Below are positions 1 to 6,955 of a DNA stretch of 8,405 nt, in pieces. The DNA lies in NCBI GenBank assembly GCA_031424975.1, contig JANPIL010000196.1, forward strand, positions 1 through 8,405, written 5' to 3'. The first letter of the stretch is position 1. Each line of letters opens with the position of its first letter. Source of the DNA: Xanthocytophaga sp031424975. Lineage in GTDB: Bacteria; Bacteroidota; Bacteroidia; Cytophagales; 172606-1. Made by a program: the position numbers and the translations under genes. The notes below the pieces were generated by a model, which did no database searches, was not told the DNA's origin, and saw only the letters and a program-made list of their open reading frames with translations.

Positions 1-213
1 ATGAACACACTCAAAAAAGCATTCGGCATTGCGTGGTTGCTGGCGGGCATTGCCACCGTTGTTTACCTGCCGCTGCACGCCGCTCCGATCATTGCGGCGG
101 GCAAAACGGAAGACATTGTTTTCTGGACAATCATGGTATTCATTTTCATTCCCATCGCGCTGGGTTTCTCGCTGTTCGGCTGGTATGCCTGGAAAGGCGA
201 TTACAACAAATAG
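1..213 (+). CDS. Small two-helix membrane protein, DUF6814-like
   Basis: This 70-residue protein has two hydrophobic segments, at about residues 8-28 and 41-63, joined by a short polar linker (AGKTED). It ends with the polar tail WKGDYNK. The pattern of an N-terminal LKKxxGIxW, a second helix with FIPIALG, and a final FGWYAWKGDY resembles the small Bacteroidota family I know as DUF6814, whose usual length is also about 70 residues. The function is unknown. In related genomes I associate such proteins with an upstream MFS transporter gene, so it could be an accessory subunit of a transporter encoded just left of the window; that part is inference. The ATG is the first base of the window, so a longer N-terminus cannot be excluded, but LKKAFGI at the start looks natural. 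A copy of the intergenic element begins at its stop codon. Confidence 0.75.
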   Translation: MNTLKKAFGIAWLLAGIATVVYLPLHAAPIIAAGKTEDIVFWTIMVFIFIPIALGFSLFGWYAWKGDYNK

Positions 214-246
214 GGTTTGCGTCTTTTAAAACATACTATTTTTCGG
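213..246 (-). repeat. Intergenic AATAGTAT element, copy A (promoter-like on +)
   Basis: Read on the minus strand this is AATAGTAT, seven bases, then a 13-base block that matches AAAGGCCAAACCC at 9 positions. Read on the plus strand it gives TTTG (216-219), a 17-base spacer and TATTTTTC (237-244). That is close to the Bacteroidota -33/-7 promoter pattern TTTG and TAnnTTTG, pointing at the gene starting at 351. It follows the stop codon of the first gene directly. Whether it acts as a promoter or is only a repeat copy is not decided by sequence. Confidence 0.6.
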
Positions 247-303
247 CTGTTCTCCTTGAAAATACGGATGTTCCGAAAAAAAGGCGTTTAATCCATGTAT
301 TTC

Positions 304-333
304 TTTGAATATTGAAACCAACCGTTACCTTTG
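304..333 (+). promoter_or_regulatory. Bacteroidota-type promoter for the gene at 351
   Basis: TTTG at 304-307, an 18-base spacer and TACCTTTG at 326-333 match the Bacteroidota primary sigma consensus (TTTG and TAnnTTTG) exactly. Transcription would start near 340, only about ten bases before the TTG codon at 351. The leader would be very short, in keeping with the absence of a Shine-Dalgarno sequence. Confidence 0.6.
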
Positions 334-350
334 AGCAAATGTAATTTCCC

Positions 351-899
351 TTGAAAAGAATCACTTCCATAGTACTGCTGATTCTGATCCTGCACAATGC
401 GGTTGGCTACTACTTTTTCCATGCCCTGCGGCAAATGGAAGTGAAACGCGAACTTGCCCGCGCCATTGACCGAAATGCCATCCCCGACAGTGAATTGCTG
501 GTATTCAAAGTGCCGGTAACGCTTTACCACCAGCTTGACCGCCAGGATTTTGAACGCGCCGAAGGCGATTTCAAGCACGAAGGCCGGTTTTACGAAATGG
601 TGAAACGCAAACTGCAAAACGACACGCTCCACGTGTATTGCTACGACAACCGCGAGAAAGCCCAACTCTTCGACGACCTGTCCGCACACGCCAAAACCCA
701 CGTGGCCGACTTCAAAGGCAAGCCGATTGACAAGCACGAAAAGTCCGTGCCATCGTTTATCAGGGAATATTTGCCTTTTGCTGACAATGCACTTTGTTTT
801 TTCCCGGTTGCCGCCACGCTTGAGTTCAATGCTTGCCCGGCACAACCTTTCCGTTCGCCCTTGCTTGAAATTTCCTCTCCCCCGCCCAAGCAAGCCTGA
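351..899 (+). CDS. Signal-anchored exported protein of unknown function
   Basis: This 182-residue protein opens with a positively charged start and a hydrophobic stretch at about residues 5-24 (ITSIVLLILILHNAVGYYFF). It should therefore be exported or held in the inner membrane with the rest outside. The body has mixed charge, with a stretch around residues 48-96 (VFKVPVTLYHQ, DFERAEGDF, YEMVKRKLQNDTLHVYCYDN). It ends in a proline-rich tail, SSPPPKQA. I recognise a resemblance to uncharacterised Bacteroidota proteins with a DFER and VKRK-NDTL pattern, often found near outer-membrane receptors, but I cannot assign a function. The start is TTG. It is chosen because the next in-frame Met, residue 29, would remove the membrane segment, and because a strong promoter lies just upstream. 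No ATG start upstream fits. Confidence 0.7.
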   Translation: MKRITSIVLLILILHNAVGYYFFHALRQMEVKRELARAIDRNAIPDSELLVFKVPVTLYHQLDRQDFERAEGDFKHEGRFYEMVKRKLQNDTLHVYCYDNREKAQLFDDLSAHAKTHVADFKGKPIDKHEKSVPSFIREYLPFADNALCFFPVAATLEFNACPAQPFRSPLLEISSPPPKQA

Positions 900-931
900 T
901 TCCCGCTTCCCTTTTCCTGAGCAATTTGTCC

Positions 932-985
932 GTTTCCCCGCCGGAAACCGGGGTTGCCGCGCGTGTTTTTATGCTGCGGGGCAAC
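932..985. other. Hairpin-rich gene-free stretch after the gene at 351
   Basis: The roughly 270 bases from 900 to 1171 contain no convincing gene. Within them GTTTCC (932-937) pairs with GGAAAC (943-948), and GTTGCC (953-958) pairs with GGCAAC (980-985), so two short hairpins are possible. Neither is followed by a clean T-run, so neither is a canonical terminator. Copy B of the intergenic element and its long hairpin occupy 1087-1131. I see nothing else there. Confidence 0.3.
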
Positions 986-1086
986 TGCCGCCGATCATCG
1001 GGCTTCCGGCTTGATGTGGGCAAACCGTTCGCGCCTTTTGCCCGCCCGTGGTTCGCACTTCTGGTACTGCTGGCGGCCAATTGACA

Positions 1087-1122
1087 CCTGAAATAGTATC
1101 TTCGGGAAAGGCCAAACCCGCC
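1087..1122 (+). repeat. Intergenic AATAGTAT element, copy B
   Basis: AATAGTAT at 1092-1099, seven bases (cttcggg), then AAAGGCCAAACCC at 1107-1119. The two fixed blocks are identical to those of copies C and F. On the plus strand TATCTTCG (1097-1104) resembles a -7 box (TAnnTTTG), but no TTTG lies at the right distance upstream. On the minus strand it reads TTTG, 17 bases, TATTTCAG. It lies upstream of the barrel gene, with 52 bases between the element and the ATG. Confidence 0.7.
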
Positions 1123-1131
1123 TTTCCCGAA
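1101..1131 (+). terminator. Perfect 12-bp hairpin, terminator-like, overlapping copy B
   Basis: TTCGGGAAAGGC (1101-1112) is an exact inverted repeat of GCCTTTCCCGAA (1120-1131) around the seven-base loop CAAACCC. A run of five T follows at 1137-1141, five bases beyond the stem. It could terminate transcription from the gene ending at 899, or act in the leader of the barrel gene. The loop is the conserved end of the intergenic element, and the other copies do not form this exact stem. Confidence 0.4.
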
Positions 1132-1171
1132 CAATGTTTTTGCCACCACTCACCAATCACTTTCCAAAACC

Positions 1172-2296
1172 ATGAAAAAGACTACCTGCTTCCTGTTCGC
1201 GTGCGTCGCGTTTCTCAATTTGGGCATTGTTACTGAAGGGCTGGCGCAGGGCTGCGTGGCCATCCGCAGCGTCGGGGCTACTTGCAACGCCAATGGTTCG
1301 GGCGGCGGCCTGCTGACCAAAGGCCAGTGGCAGGTTTCTACGACCTACCGTTATTTCAAGTCGTACAAGCACTTCAAGGGCCGCGACGAGCAGCCCGACC
1401 GCGTGGCCAACGGCTCGGAGGTGATTAATCATTCCAGCAGTCTGGACTTCACAATTACCTACGCCTATTCGTCGCGGCTCAATATCAACCTGAATGTGCC
1501 TTTGGTGTACAACAGGCGGTCTTCGCTGTACGAACACGGTTTGGCAAACGGAGTAAACCGGTTCAATGAGCGGCACAGCACCGGATCTCAAGGGCTGGGC
1601 GACATCCGGTTGAGTGCCAACTACTGGCTCTTCGACCCGGAAACCAACCAAAAAGGCAACCTGTCTTTCGGCTTGGGCGTGAAATCCAATTCGGGCAACT
1701 ACAACTACCAAGACAATTTCTACAACGTGGGCGAAAACGGGCAGCAAGCCATCCGCTCGGTAGACCAGTCCATCCAGCCCGGCGACGGCGGCTGGGGCCT
1801 GACCGTGGAAATGCAGGGCTACCGGCAGTTGTTCGATAAGGTTTTCGTGTACGGCAACGCCTTTTACCTGGCCAATCCGCGCGAAACCAACGGCACGCGC
1901 ACCTACCGCGAAACGCTGACTCCCGTGCTGACAAACGAAGCCATCATGTCCGTATCCGACCAATACATGGCGCGGACGGGTGTGAGCTACGCAACGCCGC
2001 TGCACGGGTTATCGGCCTCATTGGGCTGGCGCATTGAGGGCATACCAGTGTATGACTTGGTGGGCGGCAGCGGCGGTTTCCGCCGTCCGGGCTATGTCAC
2101 CTCTATAGAACCCAGCCTTGCCTACATGAAGGGGCGGGCCACATTCAGCCTCAACGTGCCCGTGGCCTTGGTGCGCAACCGCACCCAAAGCGTAACCGAC
2201 AAGGAAACCGAACGGCTCACGGGCAAGCCCCGCCAAGGCGATGCCGCCTTTGCCGATTATTCGGTCAGTGTCGGGTTCGGCTACCGGTTCAAGTGA
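1172..2296 (+). CDS. Outer-membrane beta-barrel protein, porin/transporter-like
   Basis: This 374-residue protein starts with a clear signal peptide (MKKTTCFLFACVAFLNLGIV) and probable cleavage after LAQ at about residue 26. The mature protein begins GCVAIRSVGATC, with Cys28 and Cys38 close enough for a disulfide. The rest is alternating hydrophobic/polar strands rich in Tyr, Gly and Asn, such as SSLDFTITYAYSSRLNINLNVPLVY, GNLSFGLGVKSNSG, LSASLGWRIEGI and ATFSLNVPVALV. It ends VSVGFGYRFK, with the aromatic C-terminal signature typical of outer-membrane barrels. The general look is that of the transporter-like barrel family near the MetA phenol-pathway group; the substrate is unknown. A lipobox is not convincing (AQGC). 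The start is the ATG followed by Lys-Lys and the signal peptide. It is followed after about 47 bases by a strong terminator and then by a DUF3179 membrane protein. Confidence 0.8.
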   Translation: MKKTTCFLFACVAFLNLGIVTEGLAQGCVAIRSVGATCNANGSGGGLLTKGQWQVSTTYRYFKSYKHFKGRDEQPDRVANGSEVINHSSSLDFTITYAYSSRLNINLNVPLVYNRRSSLYEHGLANGVNRFNERHSTGSQGLGDIRLSANYWLFDPETNQKGNLSFGLGVKSNSGNYNYQDNFYNVGENGQQAIRSVDQSIQPGDGGWGLTVEMQGYRQLFDKVFVYGNAFYLANPRETNGTRTYRETLTPVLTNEAIMSVSDQYMARTGVSYATPLHGLSASLGWRIEGIPVYDLVGGSGGFRRPGYVTSIEPSLAYMKGRATFSLNVPVALVRNRTQSVTDKETERLTGKPRQGDAAFADYSVSVGFGYRFK

Positions 2297-2343
2297 ACCG
2301 GATTCGGCTTTGGCAAACAAATAGCTAATGTTACTGTAACCGG

Positions 2344-2374
2344 AAAAGGCTGGATCACTGATTCAGCCTTTTTT
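2344..2374 (+). terminator. Rho-independent terminator of the barrel gene
   Basis: AAAAGGCTG (2344-2352) pairs perfectly with CAGCCTTTT (2364-2372) over an 11-base loop, and the descending arm runs into six T (2369-2374). This is a textbook intrinsic terminator 48 bases after the barrel stop codon. It implies that the DUF3179 gene has its own promoter. Confidence 0.85.
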
Positions 2375-2480
2375 AATGGCCATTCCGACAGAGACTGCGG
2401 CCCGGCAAAATGCCGTGAACCGAACTGTTATTTCTCGCCGACTTTCAATAATTTCCCCTAAAAAAAACCACTTTTGTTCC

Positions 2481-3626
2481 ATGAAAAAACTGTTTTACAC
2501 CGGCATCGCCGGGCTGGTATTGTTCGAAATCCTGAATGTGTATTTCATCATGCCCATGCCCGGCAGCCAGCAAATGCAGAGCATTGGCACGGCTTATTTT
2601 TTGCACACCCACCGCTGGATTTTCAGGGCCGTTTTTGTGGCCTTGGTGCTTTTTGGCGCGTGGCGGGCGTTTAGGTCATCCAGATGGTGGGCGGTTTCCG
2701 CCTCGTTGCTGGCAGTGATGACCACATATATGTTGAATTTCCAGATGGCCGCCGACAGTATGTTTGCCCAACCCGAAACTTTGGTGCTGGCCGCCGCGCC
2801 AGCCAACACCATCAAACCCGACCGGTTGGTGCTGGGCATTGAACTCAACGGCCAGGCCAAAGCGTACCCGATCCAGCTACTCGCCTACCACCACCAAGTG
2901 CTGGACAGCGTGGGCGGCAAGCCGGTCATGGTCACGTACTGCTCGGTCTGCCGCTCCGGGCGGGTTTTTGAGCCGGTGGTGGCGGGCAGGCCCGAAGCAT
3001 TCAGGCTCGTGGGCATGGATCATTTCAATGCCATGTTTGAAGATGCAACCACCAAAAGCTGGTGGCGGCAAGCCACCGGCGAAGCCATTGCGGGCAAACT
3101 GGCGGGCCAAACGCTGCCCGAACTGGCATCGCAGCAAACGTCGCTGGCAAAATGGCTTGCCCTGTACCCGAACAGCCTGGTAATGCAGCCCGACAAGGTT
3201 TTCAAGGAAAAATACGATAGCTTGGGCAACTATGATGTTGGCAAAGGCCGCAGCGACCTCACCCGCACCGATTCATTGTCGTGGAAAGACAAATCGTGGG
3301 TGGTGGGCGTGACCGTGGGCAGGCACAGCAAGGCATTTGACTGGAACCGGCTGAAAAGGGAACGCGTGGTGAATACCGCCATTGGCAATGTGCCCGTGGT
3401 GTTGGCTCTGGCAGCGGACGACAAGAGTTTCTTCGCCTTCCAGCGTCCCGAATCCGTGGAATTCGCCTTGCAAAACGACACTTTGCAAGCAAACGGGCTG
3501 TTGTTCAACCTGAGAGGCGAAAAAGTTGGCGGCGCGGACAAAAACGTTGCGCTTACCAAAATCAACGCCTACCAAGAATTTTGGCACAGTTGGCGTACTT
3601 TCCACCCGGAAACAGGGAAATATTAA
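2481..3626 (+). CDS. Membrane-anchored DUF3179 protein with CxxC motif
   Basis: Starting at the ATG at 2481 the protein has 381 residues. Three hydrophobic segments lie at about residues 3-25, 46-63 and 68-88, followed by a soluble domain that should face the periplasm. The domain matches DUF3179: GIELNGQAKAYPIQLLAYHH (about 119-138), then VMVTYCSVCRSGRVF with Cys154 and Cys157, GMDHFNAMFEDATTKSWW, and QATGEAIAGKLAGQTLPEL. The biochemical function of DUF3179 is not established. The conserved CxxC suggests redox or metal binding, and in some relatives selenocysteine has been proposed at this motif; here both are Cys. An in-frame ATG at 2376 was not used because it sits at the foot of the upstream terminator and adds 35 residues without membrane character, whereas 2481 gives a typical MKKLFYTGIAG start. 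It follows the barrel gene and may serve the same envelope process, but the terminator argues for separate transcripts. The promoter region is not clear. Confidence 0.85.
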   Translation: MKKLFYTGIAGLVLFEILNVYFIMPMPGSQQMQSIGTAYFLHTHRWIFRAVFVALVLFGAWRAFRSSRWWAVSASLLAVMTTYMLNFQMAADSMFAQPETLVLAAAPANTIKPDRLVLGIELNGQAKAYPIQLLAYHHQVLDSVGGKPVMVTYCSVCRSGRVFEPVVAGRPEAFRLVGMDHFNAMFEDATTKSWWRQATGEAIAGKLAGQTLPELASQQTSLAKWLALYPNSLVMQPDKVFKEKYDSLGNYDVGKGRSDLTRTDSLSWKDKSWVVGVTVGRHSKAFDWNRLKRERVVNTAIGNVPVVLALAADDKSFFAFQRPESVEFALQNDTLQANGLLFNLRGEKVGGADKNVALTKINAYQEFWHSWRTFHPETGKY

Positions 3627-3653
3627 GGCAGCGTGGCCGGACTTTCCAAGTAC

Positions 3654-3689
3654 GGCGGGTTTGGCCTTTTGAAAACATACTATTTTCAG
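3654..3689 (-). repeat. Intergenic AATAGTAT element, copy C (promoter-like on +)
   Basis: On the minus strand this carries AATAGTAT, seven bases, then AAAGGCCAAACCC, with both blocks exact. On the plus strand it gives TTTG (3660-3663), a 17-base spacer and TATTTTCA (3681-3688). This is an imperfect Bacteroidota promoter placed about 70 bases before the acs start. It is the best candidate for the acs promoter in the 125-base gap. Confidence 0.7.
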
Positions 3690-3751
3690 AACCCCGCAAA
3701 TATACGCAACCAGTAAAAACCGAAGTTCCAACTCTTCAACCATCCACACCC

Positions 3752-5668
3752 ATGCTACCCAAAATAAACACCCTCAGCGGATACCTGTACGAATACCAGA
3801 AAAGCCTGGCTGATCCCGAAGCGTTTTGGGAAAATATCGCCGAGAATTTCTATTGGCGTAAAAGATGGGACAAAGTGCTGGATTGGAGTTTTGACCCGAT
3901 GGCAGTGAAATGGTTTGTGAACGGCAAACTGAACATCACCGAAAATATCTTTGAGAAAAACCTGTTCATCTTCGGCGACAAGCCCGCCATCATCTGGGAA
4001 CCCAACAATCCCAGTGAGGCAAGCATTACCTTGACGTACAGGCAATTGCACGAAAAAGTATGCCAGTTTGCCAACGTATTGCTGCACAATGGCGTGCGGC
4101 ACGGCGACCGGGTGTGCATCTATATGCCCATGGTGCCCGAAGCCGCCATTGCCATGCTGGCTTGTGCCAGGGTAGGGGCGGTGCATTCGGTGGTGTTTGC
4201 CGGTTTCTCCGCCAGTTCGCTCTCCGACCGCATCAATGATGCCGAAGTGCGCGTGGTGCTAACTTCGGATGGCAATTTTCGCGGGGCCAAGTCCATTCCC
4301 GTCAAAGCCGTGGTGGATGAGGCCCTGGCCTCGTCGCCCACCGTGGAGCGGGTGATTGTGCTGAAACGCACCAATGCGGAAGTGACCATGCAACCCGGCC
4401 GCGACATTTGGTGGCATGAGGCTATAGAGAATGTCTCCGTTGAAAACAAGGCCGAGGAAATGGATTCCGAGGATATGCTTTTCATCCTCTACACGTCCGG
4501 TTCCACGGGCAAGCCCAAGGGCGTGGTACACACCATTGGCGGCTACATGGTCTATACGGCCTATACCTTTGCCAATGTGTTCCAATACAACATCAACGAC
4601 ATTTATTTCTGCACTGCCGATGTGGGCTGGATTACGGGCCACTCGTATATTGTGTACGGCCCTTTGCTTGCCGGGGCCACGGTGGTCATGTTTGAAGGCG
4701 TGCCCAACTACCCGGATGTGGATCGGTTCTGGGATATTGTGGAAAAACACCGGGTCACGCATTTCTACACCGCCCCCACGGCCATTCGTTCACTGATGAG
4801 CCATGGCACCGAACCCATCGAACGCCACGACCTCAGTTCACTGAAAGTACTTGGCTCGGTGGGCGAACCAATCAACGAGGAAGCGTGGCAATGGTATTAC
4901 ACGCACGTGGGCAAAGGCAACTGCCCGATTGTGGACACATGGTGGCAAACCGAAACCGGCGGCATCATGATTTCACCGATGGCTGGCATCACGCCCACCA
5001 AACCGGCCTACGCCACGCTGCCGCTGCCGGGCATCCAACCGGTGGTTGTGAACAACGAAGGCCAGGAACTAACCGGCAACAATGTGGAGGGCAACCTGTG
5101 CATCCGGTTTCCGTGGCCGGGCATGATCCGCACCACTTACGGCGACCACGAACGCTGCCAGAACACGTATTTTGCCACGTACAAGGGCTTGTATTTTACC
5201 GGCGACGGCGTGAAACGCGATGCCGACGGCTACTACCGCATCTTGGGCCGGGTGGACGATGTGATCAACGTGTCGGGGCACCGGCTGGGTACGGCGGAGG
5301 TGGAAAACGCCCTCAACTCGCACCCGCTGGTAATTGAGTCTGCCGTGGTGGGCTTCCCGCACGACGTGAAAGGCCAGGGCATTTACGCTTACGTGGTCTT
5401 TGATACGGCCAGCCAGACCCACGACCCCGAAAAAATCAAGGACAGCCTGCTGGCCGCCGTCACCAAGGTCATCGGCCCGATTGCCAAGCCCGACAAGATC
5501 CAGATTGTGGGCAGCCTGCCCAAAACGCGTTCGGGCAAAATCATGCGCCGCATCCTGCGCAAAATCGCCGAAGGCGATGCCACCGGCCTCGGCGACACAT
5601 CCACGCTTCTCGACCCCGGCGTGGTCAGGGAGATTATTGACGGGGCGTTGGTGGCGGTGAAGGTGTAG
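3752..5668 (+). CDS. acs: Acetyl-CoA synthetase (AMP-forming acetate-CoA ligase)
   Basis: The enzyme activates acetate with ATP to acetyl-AMP and transfers the acetyl group to CoA in the cytosol, feeding acetate into central metabolism. The 638 residues are close to the usual length (about 650). It has the N-terminal acetyl-CoA-synthetase region (residues about 10-60, including WDKVLDWSF and WFVNGKLNITENIF). The ATP-binding P-loop is YTSGSTGKPKG (247-257) and the adenylate motif is WWQTETGG (397-404). Its second Trp (398) corresponds to the residue that restricts the pocket to acetate. TGD lies at 483-485 and the hinge at GRVDDVI (499-505), followed by NVSGHRLGTAEVE. The catalytic Lys596 sits in KTRSGKIMRR, the site that protein acetyltransferases modify in the enterobacterial enzyme, so similar control is possible. 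An in-frame extension back to 3581 overlaps the previous gene and shows no family similarity, so MLPKINTLSGY is taken as the start. Confidence 0.96.
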   Translation: MLPKINTLSGYLYEYQKSLADPEAFWENIAENFYWRKRWDKVLDWSFDPMAVKWFVNGKLNITENIFEKNLFIFGDKPAIIWEPNNPSEASITLTYRQLHEKVCQFANVLLHNGVRHGDRVCIYMPMVPEAAIAMLACARVGAVHSVVFAGFSASSLSDRINDAEVRVVLTSDGNFRGAKSIPVKAVVDEALASSPTVERVIVLKRTNAEVTMQPGRDIWWHEAIENVSVENKAEEMDSEDMLFILYTSGSTGKPKGVVHTIGGYMVYTAYTFANVFQYNINDIYFCTADVGWITGHSYIVYGPLLAGATVVMFEGVPNYPDVDRFWDIVEKHRVTHFYTAPTAIRSLMSHGTEPIERHDLSSLKVLGSVGEPINEEAWQWYYTHVGKGNCPIVDTWWQTETGGIMISPMAGITPTKPAYATLPLPGIQPVVVNNEGQELTGNNVEGNLCIRFPWPGMIRTTYGDHERCQNTYFATYKGLYFTGDGVKRDADGYYRILGRVDDVINVSGHRLGTAEVENALNSHPLVIESAVVGFPHDVKGQGIYAYVVFDTASQTHDPEKIKDSLLAAVTKVIGPIAKPDKIQIVGSLPKTRSGKIMRRILRKIAEGDATGLGDTSTLLDPGVVREIIDGALVAVKV

Positions 5669-5724
5669 GGAATTTCTATTTAAATTAACTGAATCGCAAA
5701 TGATTTCTACAAATCGTTACTCTT

Positions 5725-6678
5725 ATGGAAAATCACCAGACAGAAAACGGATTAATACAGTTTTTAAAGAACTTATCTTTACCGGATTGGATCGCCAATA
5801 ATGTTATAACTGCTTTAGGCAAAGGAATACATGGAATAGTAACCGAAGCATCTGAAATACCAAAGGCTCATCTTCGCAATCATAGCGAGAGAATTAAATT
5901 AATTGGTGAAATTAAAAGAGATTGGGTTCGGAAAGCCGCTGGGCATCCACTACAAAAAATTGAAAACGAACCTGATCTTGCAAATAGGGCTTTGGAAAGT
6001 TATGGAATCAAGCTGCTTGAAGAACAGTTAAACAAAGAAGCAGTTGCTGGAAAGACAATAGAACAGTTGAGAATACTGCCCATTCCGGAAATCTATGACG
6101 AGAAAACAATCAGTCATGATTGGCTAACTTCTTTTTGGAATCTGGTTGGAACAAAATCCGAGGATGAAATTCAGGAAATTTTAAGTAAAATATTGGCCAA
6201 CGAAATAGTTCAACCAGGAAGTTTAAGTTTGCATACACTGCAGACTCTTTCTATTTTGGATAGTAAAGCTGGTAATTCATTTGCCAAACTTTGCAACCTC
6301 AGCATTGATGACGGAAGAACTGCTTTTGTGATTCATACAAACGTTTTTCATTTTCAGAATATAGGAGACATTGATGATTATGGTATTACATTAAATGACC
6401 TGTTGTATTTGGACGGGGCAAATTTAATTCGTTCTGCCGAAACACTGCTCGTAAACTATGCCCAATCAGAAACTCACGAGGATGGAAAGTTTGATTATGA
6501 AATAGTTGATTATGCTTCAAAGAGAGCGAAACTTGATGTCTCAGGACAGCAATTGCATCTAATTATCTTTACTCAAGCAGGAAGAGAACTGAGACGGCTT
6601 ATAACTATGGAAAGCGTGAAGAGTTATACAGAAGTACTTAAAAAAAGATTGGGTGATAACTTCATAGTAACTGGGTAG
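5725..6678 (+). CDS. DUF2806-like protein in an AT-rich patch
   Basis: This 317-residue protein has no signal peptide or clear membrane helix and is probably cytosolic. The recognisable core is HDWLTSFWNLVGTKSEDEIQ followed by EILSKILANEIVQPGSLSLHTL (about 131-172). It matches the DUF2806-type pattern of a helical segment ending in LAxEIxxPGSxSLxTL. A C-terminal half follows, with ITLNDLLYLDGANLI (221-235) and IIFTQAGRELRRLI (280-293). The family has no assigned activity known to me. Base composition differs sharply from the neighbours: hand counts give 24/60 GC at 5941-6000 and 20/60 at 6181-6240, against 38/60 at 5221-5280 in acs. AGA, ATA and TTA codons are frequent. This suggests recent horizontal acquisition as a single-gene insertion. 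It could be accessory or defence cargo, but nothing in the sequence proves that. No copy of the intergenic element precedes it. Confidence 0.7.
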   Translation: MENHQTENGLIQFLKNLSLPDWIANNVITALGKGIHGIVTEASEIPKAHLRNHSERIKLIGEIKRDWVRKAAGHPLQKIENEPDLANRALESYGIKLLEEQLNKEAVAGKTIEQLRILPIPEIYDEKTISHDWLTSFWNLVGTKSEDEIQEILSKILANEIVQPGSLSLHTLQTLSILDSKAGNSFAKLCNLSIDDGRTAFVIHTNVFHFQNIGDIDDYGITLNDLLYLDGANLIRSAETLLVNYAQSETHEDGKFDYEIVDYASKRAKLDVSGQQLHLIIFTQAGRELRRLITMESVKSYTEVLKKRLGDNFIVTG

Positions 6679-6702
6679 CTGTTTTGATAGTACTGTGGCT
6701 TG

Positions 6703-6719
6703 CGGGTGAAAAACACCCG
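6703..6719. other. Short perfect hairpin downstream of the DUF2806-like gene
   Basis: CGGGTG (6703-6708) and CACCCG (6714-6719) form a perfect 6-bp stem around AAAAA, 25 bases after the stop codon at 6678. There is no T-run after it on the plus strand, so it is at best a weak or rho-assisted terminator. It is also close to the right edge of the AT-rich patch. Confidence 0.35.
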
Positions 6720-6738
6720 AAACCAACTCAATCCATCC

Positions 6739-6774
6739 CCTAAAAATAGTATCTCCCCACACATCAAAACCCCC
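6739..6774 (+). repeat. Intergenic AATAGTAT element, copy D (diverged)
   Basis: AATAGTAT is exact at 6745-6752. After seven bases the second block keeps only CAAAACCC-like bases, with 8 of 13 positions matching AAAGGCCAAACCC. It lies 267 bases before the sensor gene and roughly 155 bases before copy E in the same orientation. Further downstream, AAGGCCAAACC appears again at 6826-6835 without the AATAGTAT core, which may be a fragment. Confidence 0.45.
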
Positions 6775-6890
6775 TCGGCCGCCCAGACCGAAGGCTTGCC
6801 CGCAAAAAAATCAAAGCCTGTGGCAAGGCCAAACCATTGAGGCACATACCCCTATTCCCCGCGTAAAGTTCGACACCCCGGCGGCATTTT

Positions 6891-6918
6891 TTTGTGCGTT
6901 TCAAAAACAGTATCTTTG
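6891..6918 (+). promoter_or_regulatory. Probable promoter of the sensor gene
   Basis: TTTG at 6891-6894, a 16-base spacer and TATCTTTG at 6911-6918 match the Bacteroidota -33 and -7 boxes; the spacer is slightly short. It would give a leader of about 95 bases before the ATG at 7019, containing a strong inverted repeat. The -7 box is embedded in copy E of the intergenic element. Confidence 0.5.
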
Positions 6919-6935
6919 AAAAAGACGGAACCTCC
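6900..6935 (+). repeat. Intergenic AATAGTAT element, copy E (diverged)
   Basis: AACAGTAT (6906-6913) differs by one base from the core. Seven bases later a 13-base block matches AAAGGCCAAACCC at 9 positions. The spacing between blocks is the same as in copies A, B, C and F. Here the junction creates an exact TAnnTTTG box. Confidence 0.45.
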
Positions 6936-6955
6936 GCCAAGCCTGTACCGATGAC

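Noticed and set aside
7..213. Overlapping plus-strand frames within the first gene
   Set aside because: Their translations are Arg- and Cys-rich without hydrophobic pattern, while the main frame gives a tidy two-helix protein.
288..893. Long open frame on the minus strand opposite the gene at 351
   Set aside because: It is antisense to a protein with a convincing membrane anchor and promoter. Its translation shows no coherent domain. GC-rich codons leave such antisense frames open.
1157..2005. 282-codon open frame on the minus strand across the barrel gene
   Set aside because: The plus strand encodes a clear signal peptide and beta strands. The minus product is rich in Val, Gly and His with no recognisable fold, as expected for a complementary-frame artefact.
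2376..2480. Upstream ATG start for the DUF3179 protein
   Set aside because: It begins two bases after the terminator T-run, so it would be missing from or at the very edge of any transcript. The added residues lack signal or membrane character.
2940..2951. Possible selenocysteine at the DUF3179 CxxC motif
   Set aside because: Both codons are TGC, read as Cys. There is no in-frame TGA, so this copy is not a selenoprotein.
3581..3751. N-terminal extension of acetyl-CoA synthetase by 57 codons
   Set aside because: It overlaps the end of the DUF3179 gene, crosses the intergenic element and is not like the known N-terminus of the family. ATG at 3752 gives normal length.
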